Below are positions 14,650 to 23,667 of a stretch of DNA of 64,000 bases, one piece after another (position 1 is the first letter of the stretch; each line of letters starts with the position of its first letter). The DNA is taken from NCBI RefSeq assembly GCF_905201705.1, contig NZ_CAJKOX010000015.1:1-64000 (forward strand), in the 5' to 3' direction. Under the pieces are notes generated by a model. The model made no database searches. It saw only the letters and a program-made list of their open reading frames with translations, and had not been told where the DNA came from. The position numbers and the translations under genes were made by a program. The DNA is from an uncultured Marvinbryantia sp. (GTDB taxonomy: Bacteria > Bacillota > Clostridia > Lachnospirales > Lachnospiraceae).

Positions 14650-15576
14650 GTGAGAATTTTGGTTTTTGGCGCTGGAGTGCTGGGCTGCAACCTGGCAAAT
14701 AATTTATATCGTGCGAAAAAAGATGTGACTTTGCTGGCCCGGGGCGAGTGGGCAGAGCGGTTGAAGCAAAATGGTTTACATATGAAAAAGACCTTTCATC
14801 TGCGGGAAACCGTCAGCCGCATTCCGGTTATTACACGGTTAAAACCGGATGACGTTTACGATGTTATTTTTATTGTGATGCGCTATACCCAGTTGGATAG
14901 CATAATGGAATTCCTGCGGACAAACGGGACGAAAAATCTTGTATTTGTGGGCAACAATGTCCGCGCCGCCCACTATGCCGCATTATTGCCGGAGAAAAAC
15001 GTGCTGTTCGCCTTTGCGTCCTCTGCGGGGCATCGGGAACCGGAGCGGGTTGCTTCCATCGACCTCAAAAAAATCACGATCGGGCAGCTGAAAGATGCGC
15101 CCTCCAACGAAGCTCTGATCGGGCAGATTTTCACAGGCACCGGATACAGGGTGACCTACGAACCCAATATGGGAGATTATCTGCTCTGTCATGCAGCTTT
15201 TGTACTGCCGGTGGCATTTGCCTGCTACTATGCGGACGGCGATCTGCACAGGCTCAAAGGGAATGCCGCCTATCTGGAACGGATTCTGAACGCCAATCTT
15301 GAGGGGTACCGCGCAATCGAGCGGGCGGGGCATAATATCCTTCCGGCCAGCGATGCAAACTATGAAAGCGCTTCTTACCGCAGGATCTGTCTGTTTTTCT
15401 TTCGGCTGATGTGCGCGACCGGTCTTGGGAAGATCTGTGCCAGTGACCATGCTATGAATGCCGTTGAGGAAATGAGTGCCTTAAACCGGGACATCAAAAA
15501 ATACTTTGACGGGATCGGAGCGGAGTATTCTGTCTGGCAGTCGCTGGAGCAGGACGCCGGACGATATCTGAAATAG
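14650..15576 (+). CDS. Ketopantoate reductase (ApbA/PanE) family oxidoreductase
   Basis: About 308 residues. The N-terminus is a Rossmann NADP-binding fold of the ApbA/PanE type: RILVFGAGVLGCNLANNLYR with the GxGxxG-like glycine set, then VTLLARGEWAERLKQNGLHM. The rest is helical and poorly matched to true PanE, so it may act on another 2-keto acid or be an uncharacterised paralogue. A GTG at 14650 behind GGGAG is preferred because the fold begins at once; an upstream GTG at 14542 would add 36 residues of no obvious fold and lacks a good ribosome site. The 140-base leader and the operator-like palindrome indicate it is regulated on its own. Confidence 0.7.
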   Translation: MRILVFGAGVLGCNLANNLYRAKKDVTLLARGEWAERLKQNGLHMKKTFHLRETVSRIPVITRLKPDDVYDVIFIVMRYTQLDSIMEFLRTNGTKNLVFVGNNVRAAHYAALLPEKNVLFAFASSAGHREPERVASIDLKKITIGQLKDAPSNEALIGQIFTGTGYRVTYEPNMGDYLLCHAAFVLPVAFACYYADGDLHRLKGNAAYLERILNANLEGYRAIERAGHNILPASDANYESASYRRICLFFFRLMCATGLGKICASDHAMNAVEEMSALNRDIKKYFDGIGAEYSVWQSLEQDAGRYLK

Positions 15577-15605
15577 AGATTAATGAAGATAAGTGATACT
15601 GTTGC

Positions 15606-15634
15606 TTGACAAGCTGGGGCGGATTGGATAAAAT
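15606..15634 (+). promoter_or_regulatory. Promoter of the isocitrate dehydrogenase gene
   Basis: TTGACA (15606-15611) and TAAAAT (15629-15634) with a 17-base spacer, 35 bases upstream of the ATG at 15669 and just after the previous stop. Confidence 0.7.
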
Positions 15635-15668
15635 TTGATAAATGATTGTATAAATGAGGAGGAGCATT

Positions 15669-16865
15669 ATGAATAAAATTGCGATGAAAACCCCGCTTGT
15701 GGAAATGGACGGCGACGAAATGACCAGGATCCTCTGGAAGCTGATCAAGGATGAGCTGATTCTGCCGTTTGTCGATTTAAAAACAGAATATTACGATCTC
15801 GGACTTCAGAAGCGTAACGAGACGGACGACCAGATCACGATAGACAGCGCGCTTGCCACGAAAAAATACGGTGTTGCCGTAAAATGCGCTACGATTACGC
15901 CGAACGCGGCGCGCGTGAAGGAATACAATTTAAAAGAGATGTGGAAGAGTCCGAACGGAACCATCCGAGCGATTCTCGACGGCACCGTTTTTCGCGCGCC
16001 GATCATCGTAAAGGGCATCGAGCCGAACGTGCGCACCTGGAAAAAGCCGATCACGATCGCAAGACATGCCTACGGCGATGTTTACAAGGCAACGGAGATG
16101 AAGGTTCCGGGAGCAGGAAAAGCGGAGCTTGTATTTACCGATGAAAACGGAAACGAAACGCGCGAGCTGATCCATGAATTTAAGGGAAGCGGCGTGCTGC
16201 AGGGAATGCATAACCTCACCAGCTCCATCGAGAGCTTTGCGCGAAGCTGCTTTGCCTATGCGCTGGATACAAAACAGGATCTCTGGTTTGCCACCAAGGA
16301 TACCATTTCCAAAAAATATGACCATACCTTCAAGGATATCATGCAGGAAATCTTTGACGCAGAATATGCGGATAGATTTAAAGAAGCAGGCATCACCTAC
16401 TTCTATACGCTGATCGACGACGCGGTAGCGCGTGTGATGAAGTCGGAGGGCGGCTACATCTGGGCGTGCAAAAACTACGACGGCGACGTTATGAGCGATA
16501 TGATCTCGTCTGCATTCGGATCCCTTGCGATGATGACATCTGTGCTGGTATCTCCGGACGGCTGCTATGAGTACGAGGCCGCGCACGGAACCGTTCAGCG
16601 TCACTATTATAAGCACCTGAAAGGGGAGGAGACCTCCACAAACTCCGTTGCCACTATTTTTGCCTGGAGCGGCGCGCTCAGAAAGCGCGGCGAGCTTGAC
16701 AGCCTGCCGGAGCTGATGGCATTCGCAGACAGGCTGGAAGCAGCGACCATCGCTACCATCGAGGAGGGCAAAATGACAAAGGACCTTGCTCTCATCACCA
16801 CCCTGGAAAATGTCACTGTATTAAACAGCGCCGACTTCATCCGCGCGATCCGGGAAAAACTTTAA
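15669..16865 (+). CDS. icd: NADP-dependent isocitrate dehydrogenase
   Basis: A 398-residue enzyme of the homodimeric type also found in mitochondria, which converts isocitrate to 2-oxoglutarate with NADP+. Visible are the N-terminal MDGDEMTR, the substrate loop SPNGTIRAILDGTVFR, the metal-binding YDGDVMSD, and the cofactor segment YEAAHGTVQRHYYKHLKGE. The ATG at 15669 follows GGAGGAGC. In a strict anaerobe it most likely supplies 2-oxoglutarate for glutamate, and some NADPH, and need not be part of a full citrate cycle. Its stop lies 2 bases from the stop of the convergent ABC-F gene. Confidence 0.93.
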   Translation: MNKIAMKTPLVEMDGDEMTRILWKLIKDELILPFVDLKTEYYDLGLQKRNETDDQITIDSALATKKYGVAVKCATITPNAARVKEYNLKEMWKSPNGTIRAILDGTVFRAPIIVKGIEPNVRTWKKPITIARHAYGDVYKATEMKVPGAGKAELVFTDENGNETRELIHEFKGSGVLQGMHNLTSSIESFARSCFAYALDTKQDLWFATKDTISKKYDHTFKDIMQEIFDAEYADRFKEAGITYFYTLIDDAVARVMKSEGGYIWACKNYDGDVMSDMISSAFGSLAMMTSVLVSPDGCYEYEAAHGTVQRHYYKHLKGEETSTNSVATIFAWSGALRKRGELDSLPELMAFADRLEAATIATIEEGKMTKDLALITTLENVTVLNSADFIRAIREKL

Positions 16866-16867
16866 TA

Positions 16868-18811
16868 CTACATCAGCGTCTCCCAGAGCTCATACAATTC
16901 TTCGAGCTTTTGGGAGATTTCATATTTCTCCTTATTCAGCTCCATACAGCGGGCAGCGTCGGAATAGACCTCCGGCTGCGCAAGCATTTCATCAAGCTCA
17001 CCATCGCGCGTCTCCAGCGCCTGGATCTGTTCCTCTGTTTTTTTCAAATCATTCTGGCGCTTGCGCTCACGCGCCTGCTCCTCTTTTTGCTGCTTCCAGT
17101 CGCGCTTTACATCCGATTCACCTGTGACTGCAGGAGAGGCAATGGCATTCCCAAATAGCCCGGTACTGGTTTTCTCCGCTGCCTGCGGCGCATAGATGCG
17201 TGTCAGTTCTTCTTTTTTCGTCAGATAATAATCGTAATTTCCAATATAATTCACCAGCGTGTTTCCTGTCAGTTCCAGAATGCGGGACGCTGTCTTGTTG
17301 ATAAAATAGCGGTCGTGCGACACATAAAGCACCGTGCCGGTGTACTGGTTCAGCGCGTTCTCCAGGATCTCTTTCGAAGTAATATCAAGATGATTGGTCG
17401 GCTCATCCAGGATGAGGAAATTTGCCTCCGACAGCATCAGCTTGGCAAGGGATACGCGCCCGCGCTCGCCGCCGCTCAGATCGGAAATCCGCTTAAATAC
17501 ATCGTCTCCGGTAAACAAAAAGGAAGCGAGCACATTGCGGATCTGCGTATTGGTCAGTGCCGGATACGCATCGGAAATCTCTTCAAACAACGTTTTCTCC
17601 ATGTGGAGCACATGATGCTCCTGGTCATAATAGCCGATATGTACCTTGCTGCCAAGCGAAAAAGAACCGGCGTCCGGCTCACATACTCCGTTCAGGATTT
17701 TCAGAAGTGTTGTTTTTCCGGTACCGTTATCACCGATAATCGCAACCTTTTCGCCGCGCTTAATCTCAAAGTTCAGATCCGAAAAGAGTGAGAGAGAGCC
17801 AAAGGACTTTGCCAGTCCCTCCACTTTTAATACATCGTTTCCGCTGGTGATGCGCGGTTCCAGGCGGATCTTCATCTCGCTGGCCACCTCCGATGGCTTT
17901 TCCAGACGTTCGATCTTGTCAAGCATCTTGACACGGCTTTCGGCGCGCTTGATACTTTTTTCACGGTTAAAGGAACGGAGCTTTGTGATGACCTCCTCCT
18001 GATGCTTAATTTCCTGCTGCTGGTTGAGGTATGCCTTCATCTGTGCCTCGCGCATCTGCGCGCGCTTCTCGGCGTAGGCGCTGTAATTGCCCGAAAAAAC
18101 GCAAGAGTGCCCGTTGTCCAGCTCGATGATCTTCGTCACGACCTTGTTGAGAAAATAGCGGTCGTGCGCCACGATCACCACGGCGCCCGGATAATTCTGC
18201 AGATAGACCTCCAGCCAGGCGATCGAGTTCATGTCGAGATGGTTGGTCGGCTCGTCCAGGAAGATGATGTCCGGCTTCTGCAGAAGCAGCTTGCCGAGCG
18301 CCACGCGCGTTTTCTGCCCGCCGGAGAGCGTATCAATATTCTTCGAAAACTCCTCCTCCGAAAAACCAAGTCCCTTTAAGATACCGATGATCTCGCTCTG
18401 ATAAGCGTAGCCGTTTTTATTTTCAAATTCGGTGCTGAGACGGTTGTAGGTTTCCAGCGCTTCATTTAAGCGGTCGCCGTCCAAATGCTTCATTTCCTGC
18501 TCCAGAGCGCGGATACGCTCCTCCAGTGCGATCACGTCGCGGCGCGTTTCCAGAAGTTCCTCGTAGATCGTATTGCTGCTGGAGACCGCATCGTGCTGCG
18601 CCAGGTAGCCGATAGAAGTCCCCTTTGCGAAGACTGCCTCGCCCTCATCCGCTGACAGATCCTTCATGATAATTTTCAGAAGCGTTGACTTCCCAGCGCC
18701 GTTGATGCCGACGATCGCCGCTTTTTCCCGCTCCTCAATATGAAAGGAGACATCCTTTAAAATTTCATTTGTACCAAAAGCTTTTGATATATGACTGCAT
18801 GTTAAAATCAT
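16868..18811 (-). CDS. ABC-F family ATPase (ribosome-associated type)
   Basis: A 647-residue soluble protein with two ABC cassettes and no membrane helices. Domain 1: GINGAGKSTLLK, LSGGQKTRVALGKLL, DEPTNHLDM. A charged linker (about 230-310) rich in Lys, Glu and Arg, the usual ribosome-touching arm of ABC-F, follows. Domain 2: GDNGTGKTTLLK, LSGGERGRVSLAKLM, DEPTNHLD. A C-terminal coiled coil (about 560-640) is like that of the Uup/YdiF/YfmR group. The ATG at 18811 follows AAAGGA. Such proteins act on stalled ribosomes or, in some cases, protect them from antibiotics; nothing here points to resistance in particular. Confidence 0.88.
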   Translation of the reverse strand: MILTCSHISKAFGTNEILKDVSFHIEEREKAAIVGINGAGKSTLLKIIMKDLSADEGEAVFAKGTSIGYLAQHDAVSSSNTIYEELLETRRDVIALEERIRALEQEMKHLDGDRLNEALETYNRLSTEFENKNGYAYQSEIIGILKGLGFSEEEFSKNIDTLSGGQKTRVALGKLLLQKPDIIFLDEPTNHLDMNSIAWLEVYLQNYPGAVVIVAHDRYFLNKVVTKIIELDNGHSCVFSGNYSAYAEKRAQMREAQMKAYLNQQQEIKHQEEVITKLRSFNREKSIKRAESRVKMLDKIERLEKPSEVASEMKIRLEPRITSGNDVLKVEGLAKSFGSLSLFSDLNFEIKRGEKVAIIGDNGTGKTTLLKILNGVCEPDAGSFSLGSKVHIGYYDQEHHVLHMEKTLFEEISDAYPALTNTQIRNVLASFLFTGDDVFKRISDLSGGERGRVSLAKLMLSEANFLILDEPTNHLDITSKEILENALNQYTGTVLYVSHDRYFINKTASRILELTGNTLVNYIGNYDYYLTKKEELTRIYAPQAAEKTSTGLFGNAIASPAVTGESDVKRDWKQQKEEQARERKRQNDLKKTEEQIQALETRDGELDEMLAQPEVYSDAARCMELNKEKYEISQKLEELYELWETLM

Positions 18812-18978
18812 GATTTTTTTCCTTTTCTGTGTTTTTCTAAGATAGTTTAGCATATTGCGTCAATTTCTACTAGCTTTTTTCAGAGAAATGCTGTAAAATA
18901 TCTTAGATTTATCGGCTGAATATAAAAATACGGCTGCAGGAAAGTGCAGGAAAAGAATACACAGGAGGAATCTGGGGA

Positions 18979-20298
18979 ATGAAAAAAGTTGTGAAATTTG
19001 GTGGAAGCTCGCTTGCCAGTGCGGAGCAGTTTCAGAAAGCCGGAAGTATCATCCGGGCGGAAAAGAGCAGGAAATATGTGGTGCCGTCTGCGCCGGGTAA
19101 ACGCTTCGACGGCGACATAAAGGTAACCGATATGCTTTACGACTGCTATGAGACGGCGATCAGCGGAAAGAATTTCGATCAGAAGCTCGGAAAGATCAAG
19201 GAGCGTTATGACGAGATCATTGCGGGGCTGCATCTGAATCTGTCACTGGAAAAGGAATTTGCGCAGATTCACGATTATTTTGAAAAGGGCGCGGGAAACA
19301 ATTATGCAGCATCCCGCGGAGAATATTTAAACGGTATCATCATGGCGGCGTATCTTGGTTTTGAATTTATTGATGCGGCGGAGGTTATCTTTTTCCGGGA
19401 GGATGGTACATTTGATTCCGAAAAAACAAATAAGATTCTCTCAGCAAAACTGAGAAAAACAGAGAACGCCGTGATCCCGGGCTTTTACGGGGCGATGACA
19501 AACGGCACCATCCGCACCTTCTCCAGAGGCGGCTCCGATATTACCGGCTCTATCGTGGCGCGCGCCGCGAAAGCGGATCTCTACGAAAACTGGACGGATG
19601 TTTCCGGTTTCCTTGTAACCGATCCGCGTATCGTGAAAAATCCGGAACCGATCGAGACGATTACTTACCGCGAGCTGCGTGAGCTTGCTTATATGGGCGC
19701 CTCCGTACTGCACGATGAAGCGATCTTCCCTGTGAGGAGCGAAGGAATCCCTATCAACATCCGCAACACAAACGATCCATCCGCACCGGGCACAATGATC
19801 GTGGAGAGCACCTGCCGGAAGCCGAAATATACCATAACCGGAATTGCCGGGAAAAAAGGATTTGCTGCAATAAATATAGAGAAAGACCGTATGAACACGG
19901 AAGTCGGCTTTGGGCGCAGGGTACTCAGCGTATTTGAGGATAACGGCATTTCCTTTGAGCATATCCCGTCCGGCATCGACACGATGAGCGTGTTTGTTCA
20001 TCAGTCGGATTTTGAGGAAAAGGAACAGAAGGTGCTTGCAGGTATCCGCCGCGCCGTGTCGCCCGATTATCTGGACATGGAATCGGATCTGGCGCTGATC
20101 GCTGTCGTTGGACGCGGTATGCGTTCTACGAGAGGAACCGCGGGAAGAATTTTCTCAGCGCTCGCCCATGCAGATATCAATATCCGCATGATCGATCAGG
20201 GCTCCAGCGAGCTGAATATCATCATTGGTGTCAGCAATAATGATTTTGAAAAGGCAATTCAGGCAATTTATGATATTTTCGTAACCGTACGTCTGTGA
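18979..20298 (+). CDS. lysC: Aspartate kinase
   Basis: A 439-residue aspartokinase, the first enzyme of the lysine/threonine/methionine and diaminopimelate route. It begins with KKVVKFGGSSLA, the aspartokinase signature, has GFYGAMTNGTIRTFSRGGSDITGS and DVSGFLVTDPRIV in the kinase core, and ends with a double ACT region (about 300-439; ITGIAGKKGFAAINIEKD, LALIAVVGRGMRSTRGTAG, INIRMIDQGSSELNI). AGGAGG lies upstream of the ATG. ACT domains imply feedback inhibition by an end product, probably lysine and/or threonine. No homoserine dehydrogenase domain is fused. The stop codon touches the promoter of rex. Confidence 0.93.
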   Translation: MKKVVKFGGSSLASAEQFQKAGSIIRAEKSRKYVVPSAPGKRFDGDIKVTDMLYDCYETAISGKNFDQKLGKIKERYDEIIAGLHLNLSLEKEFAQIHDYFEKGAGNNYAASRGEYLNGIIMAAYLGFEFIDAAEVIFFREDGTFDSEKTNKILSAKLRKTENAVIPGFYGAMTNGTIRTFSRGGSDITGSIVARAAKADLYENWTDVSGFLVTDPRIVKNPEPIETITYRELRELAYMGASVLHDEAIFPVRSEGIPINIRNTNDPSAPGTMIVESTCRKPKYTITGIAGKKGFAAINIEKDRMNTEVGFGRRVLSVFEDNGISFEHIPSGIDTMSVFVHQSDFEEKEQKVLAGIRRAVSPDYLDMESDLALIAVVGRGMRSTRGTAGRIFSALAHADINIRMIDQGSSELNIIIGVSNNDFEKAIQAIYDIFVTVRL

Positions 20299-20327
20299 TT
20301 GACAAAATTTTCACATTGGTGTATAAT
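20299..20327 (+). promoter_or_regulatory. Consensus sigma-A promoter of rex
   Basis: TTGACA (20299-20304), 17 bases, then TATAAT (20322-20327): a perfect match in both boxes and in spacing. The -35 box begins on the base after the aspartokinase stop codon. Confidence 0.85.
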
Positions 20328-20364
20328 TACAGCATTATTTAAAAGATTTCGGAGGGGGATTTTG

Positions 20365-21012
20365 TTGGAGGAAAAGGAAATTTCAAGGGCTGTCATAAAA
20401 CGCCTTCCCCGTTATTACCGGTATCTTGGTGAACTTCTTGACGATGGCGTAGAGCGCATCTCATCCAATGAGCTGAGCGACCGCATGCAGGTGACTGCGT
20501 CGCAGATACGCCAGGATCTGAATAATTTCGGCGGTTTCGGTCAGCAGGGATACGGTTATAATGTAAAATTTTTGTATCATGAGATAGGAAAGATTCTTGG
20601 ACTGGATAAAACCTACAACATGATTATTTTAGGTGCGGGCAACCTCGGACAGGCTCTTGCGAATTATGTAAGATTTGAAAAGCGCGGGTTTCGTGTGATC
20701 GGGATGTTTGATGTGAACCCACAGCTTATCGGAAAAAAGATCCGCGGTATTGAGATCCGTATGCTGGATGAACTGCCGGAGTTTCTGGAACAGAATGACA
20801 TCCAGATCGCTACCCTTACGCTCCCGAAGGCGGCGGCGGAGGAAGTGGCGATAAAGCTGGTGGAATCCGGTATCAAGGCAATCTGGAACTTTGCTCATAC
20901 GGATCTGAATCTGCCGGATGATGTGGTGGTAGAGAACGTCCATCTTTCCGAGAGCCTGATGCAGCTGTCATACAATATTACGAAATATCAGCGCGAAAAG
21001 AATACAAGTTAA
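20365..21012 (+). CDS. rex: Redox-sensing transcriptional repressor Rex
   Basis: A 215-residue protein. Residues 1-75 form a winged helix (AVIKRLPRYYRYLGELLDDG, SSNELSDRMQVTASQIRQDLN, FGGFGQQGYGYNV); the rest is a Rossmann fold with IILGAGNLGQALANY and a C-terminal helix that swaps between subunits. Rex binds DNA when NAD+ is high and lets go when NADH rises, controlling fermentation and hydrogenase genes. The start is TTG at 20365, six bases after GGAGGGGG; TTG at 20362 is the alternative. Possible targets in this window are discussed with the sites at 9731 and 10203, but neither is a proper Rex palindrome. Confidence 0.95.
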   Translation: MEEKEISRAVIKRLPRYYRYLGELLDDGVERISSNELSDRMQVTASQIRQDLNNFGGFGQQGYGYNVKFLYHEIGKILGLDKTYNMIILGAGNLGQALANYVRFEKRGFRVIGMFDVNPQLIGKKIRGIEIRMLDELPEFLEQNDIQIATLTLPKAAAEEVAIKLVESGIKAIWNFAHTDLNLPDDVVVENVHLSESLMQLSYNITKYQREKNTS

Positions 21013-21076
21013 GTGACGGGGCTTCTGCAAAAATTTGCGGCAGCCCTGTTTACGTGCCGCAGAAAGGAAAACAGAA

Positions 21077-21919
21077 ATGGAATCCATTTATTGTCCGCAA
21101 AATCTGTCCGCGGTGCTTCCGCAGCGAAAGGCAGATTCGTTTAAGGGCACCTACGGGAAGCTGCTCGTTGTCGCCGGCAGCCGCAATATGTGCGGTGCGG
21201 CGTATCTGGCCGGAAAAGCGGCATACCGAACGGGCGCAGGTCTGGTTTATATTTATACCGAGGAATGCAACCGCGTGATCCTCCAGCAGCTTCTTCCGGA
21301 GGCTGTGCTGATCACCTACGATCCGAAAGACTGGACACCGGAGCCGCTTAAAAACTGTCTTGACAGCATGACAGCGGTAGCTGCGGGCTGCGGGCTTGGA
21401 ACCGGAGCAGTCAAAAAGGAGATCTTAAAATACGTTCTGTCGGCAGATCACCTGCCGCGCGTGCTGGACGCGGATGCGCTTAACATTTTGTCAGCAGACG
21501 ATAAGCTCTGGGAGCTTGCCGGCGCGCCGTTCATCATTACTCCGCATATTGGCGAGATGAGCCGTTTGAGCAGTCTGTCCTCTGCAGCGATCAAAAAGGA
21601 TCCGGCAAAAGCGGCAAGAGAATTTTCCGCCGCTCACAGGGTAATCACGGTTCTGAAGGACGCAAAAACCGTCGTCTCCGACGGAACGGACTGCTCATGG
21701 AACACCTGCGGGAACAACGGTATGGCGACCGGCGGCAGCGGCGACGTCTTAGCCGGGATCATCGGCGGTCTGCTCGCGCAGAAAATGCCGCTCTTTGAGG
21801 CGGCAAAGCTCGGTGTCCATATCCATGCCTTAGCCGGGGACGCCGCCGCGAAAGAGCGCGGCACCTACTCTATGATGGCGGGCGACATTATAGAGCATAT
21901 TTTATACGGTGTATCTTAA
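21077..21919 (+). CDS. nnrD: ADP-dependent NAD(P)H-hydrate dehydratase
   Basis: A 280-residue ribokinase-like enzyme that repairs hydrated NADH and NADPH. Visible are KGTYGKLLVVAGSRNMCGAAYLA near residues 24-46, PHIGEMSRL, and the nucleotide-site motif GNNGMATGGSGDVLAGIIGGL. The ATG at 21077 lies behind AGAAAGGA. Only the dehydratase domain is present; the epimerase domain (NnrE) often fused to it is absent here. It follows rex after 64 bases and probably shares its transcript, which puts a cofactor-repair enzyme under the same control as the NADH sensor. Confidence 0.9.
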   Translation: MESIYCPQNLSAVLPQRKADSFKGTYGKLLVVAGSRNMCGAAYLAGKAAYRTGAGLVYIYTEECNRVILQQLLPEAVLITYDPKDWTPEPLKNCLDSMTAVAAGCGLGTGAVKKEILKYVLSADHLPRVLDADALNILSADDKLWELAGAPFIITPHIGEMSRLSSLSSAAIKKDPAKAAREFSAAHRVITVLKDAKTVVSDGTDCSWNTCGNNGMATGGSGDVLAGIIGGLLAQKMPLFEAAKLGVHIHALAGDAAAKERGTYSMMAGDIIEHILYGVS

Positions 21920-21994
21920 AAGAAATTTGCCTATTGGCTCGCATAAATAACCGACATTTATTATCTGTATCCAACATGCGGAAGGAGGATCATT

Positions 21995-23167
21995 ATGAAA
22001 AATTACAGCAGAGTTTATGCCGGCATCGATCTTGATGCCGTTGCATTCAATTTTGCCTCAATGCGTAAAAACATTCATCCGTCGGCGAAGATGATCGCCG
22101 TCATCAAGGCGGACGGCTACGGACACGGCGCGGTTCCGATCGCGCGGCTCGTGGAAGCGTATGATTATCTCTGGGGCTTTGCCGTCGCTACCGCGGAGGA
22201 AGCGCTTCAGCTTCGAAGCGCGGGCATTAAAAAGCCGGTTTTGATTCTCGGCTATGTCTTTGAGGAGCATTACGCGGATCTTATCCGCGAGGACATCCGG
22301 CCGGTAGTATTCAAGCTCTCCATGGCGGAACAGCTTTCCATGGAAGCGACGCGCCAGAACAAAACGGCGGTTATCCATATCGGTCTTGATACCGGCATGA
22401 CGCGCATCGGTTATCCCGCAACAGCGGAGAGTGTTCTGGAGATCATGCTGATCAGCAGGCTGCCGAACATAAAAATCGAAGGCATGTTCACGCATTTTGC
22501 GCGCGCGGATGAGACGGATAAAACCTCCGCGCAGGATCAGCTTGAGCGCTATCTGAAGTTTGCAGATAAGCTGAAGGAGACGGGGGTAGACATTCCGCTG
22601 CGCCACTGTTCAAACAGCGCCGGCATCATCGACATGCCGTATGCAAATTTAAACCTTGTGCGCGCCGGCATCAGCATTTACGGCATTTACCCGTCAGAGG
22701 AGGTCTGTAAGGAAAACGTGCCGTTAAAGCCGGTAATGGAGTTAAAGAGTCACATTACCCTCATCAAGGAGGTGGAGGCGGGCGTGCCGGTCAGCTACGG
22801 CGGCACCTTTGTCACGAAGCAGAAAACCCGCATCGCCACCATTCCGGTCGGCTACGCGGACGGTTATCCGCGCCAGCTCTCAAATAAGGGCAGAGTGCTG
22901 ATCCACGGCAAGAGCGCGCCCATCCTCGGCCGCATCTGCATGGATCAGTTTATGGTGGACGTGACCGACATTCCGCAGGCACAGGAGCTGGATGAGGTGA
23001 CGCTGCTCGGCACCGACGGCGAAGCATCCGTCACCGTGGAGGAGCTGGGAGAACTTTCCGGCAGGTTCCCCTACGAATTTGTCTGCGATATCAGCAAGCG
23101 CGTGCCGCGGGTTTACAAAAAGAACGGGCAGGTTTCGGAACAGAAAGATTTTTTCGACGTATATTAA
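21995..23167 (+). CDS. alr: Alanine racemase
   Basis: A 390-residue PLP enzyme that makes D-alanine for peptidoglycan. The PLP lysine is K38 in AVIKADGYGHGA, the second catalytic Tyr is in VSYGGTF, and RICMDQFMVDVT and VPVGYADGYPR-like segments are in place. The ATG follows AAGGAGG. The order alr then mazF is the same as in Bacillus subtilis, but the antitoxin gene usually found between them is missing. Confidence 0.95.
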   Translation: MKNYSRVYAGIDLDAVAFNFASMRKNIHPSAKMIAVIKADGYGHGAVPIARLVEAYDYLWGFAVATAEEALQLRSAGIKKPVLILGYVFEEHYADLIREDIRPVVFKLSMAEQLSMEATRQNKTAVIHIGLDTGMTRIGYPATAESVLEIMLISRLPNIKIEGMFTHFARADETDKTSAQDQLERYLKFADKLKETGVDIPLRHCSNSAGIIDMPYANLNLVRAGISIYGIYPSEEVCKENVPLKPVMELKSHITLIKEVEAGVPVSYGGTFVTKQKTRIATIPVGYADGYPRQLSNKGRVLIHGKSAPILGRICMDQFMVDVTDIPQAQELDEVTLLGTDGEASVTVEELGELSGRFPYEFVCDISKRVPRVYKKNGQVSEQKDFFDVY

Positions 23168-23241
23168 TTAAAACGAATATCTGATAAAAATTGGGAAATA
23201 CTCCAGTCAGTATCAAAATGAAATGATGGAGTGTGAAGTGT

Positions 23242-23598
23242 GTGATTATCAGACGAGGAGATATCTTTTACGCAGACCTGCGTCCGGTCATCGGTTCCGA
23301 ACAGGGCGGGATCCGTCCGGTCCTTGTGATACAGAACGATGTCGGAAACAAACATAGCCCGACGGTGATCGTTGCGGCGATCACCTCAAAAATGAACAAG
23401 GCAAAGCTGCCCACCCATATTGGAATCGAGGCGAGCCACTACGATATTGTGAAGGATTCCGTGATTTTACTGGAGCAGCTCCGCACGATCGACAAGAAGC
23501 GGCTGAAGGATAAGGTATGCCATCTGGACAGCGATGTTCTGCGCCGGGTAGACCGGGCGCTGATGATCAGTCTGGAACTGGATACATACCTGTCTTGA
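23242..23598 (+). CDS. mazF: MazF/EndoA-family mRNA endoribonuclease, no visible antitoxin
   Basis: A 118-residue PemK/MazF protein: IRRGDIFYADLRPVIGSEQGG, RPVLVIQND, SPTVIVAAITSK, and EQLRTIDKKRL with the conserved Arg. In Bacillus the homologue EndoA cuts mRNA at UACAU and is held by EndoAI. GTG at 23242 follows GGAG at ten bases and gives the standard N-terminus; GTG at 23233 is too close to the ribosome site. Only 74 bases separate it from alr, too few for a usual antitoxin of about 80-90 residues, and the next gene is a CBS protein. An antitoxin may be encoded elsewhere. Confidence 0.9.
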   Translation: MIIRRGDIFYADLRPVIGSEQGGIRPVLVIQNDVGNKHSPTVIVAAITSKMNKAKLPTHIGIEASHYDIVKDSVILLEQLRTIDKKRLKDKVCHLDSDVLRRVDRALMISLELDTYLS

Positions 23599-23667
23599 CG
23601 AGCGCTCCGATAAATGTTATATTCTTTAAATGAAAGAAACACACAGGAAAAGAAAGGAAGAACGCGC

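Noticed and set aside
23168..23241. A small antitoxin gene between alr and mazF
   Set aside because: The gap is 74 bases, with no frame longer than a few codons preceded by a ribosome site.
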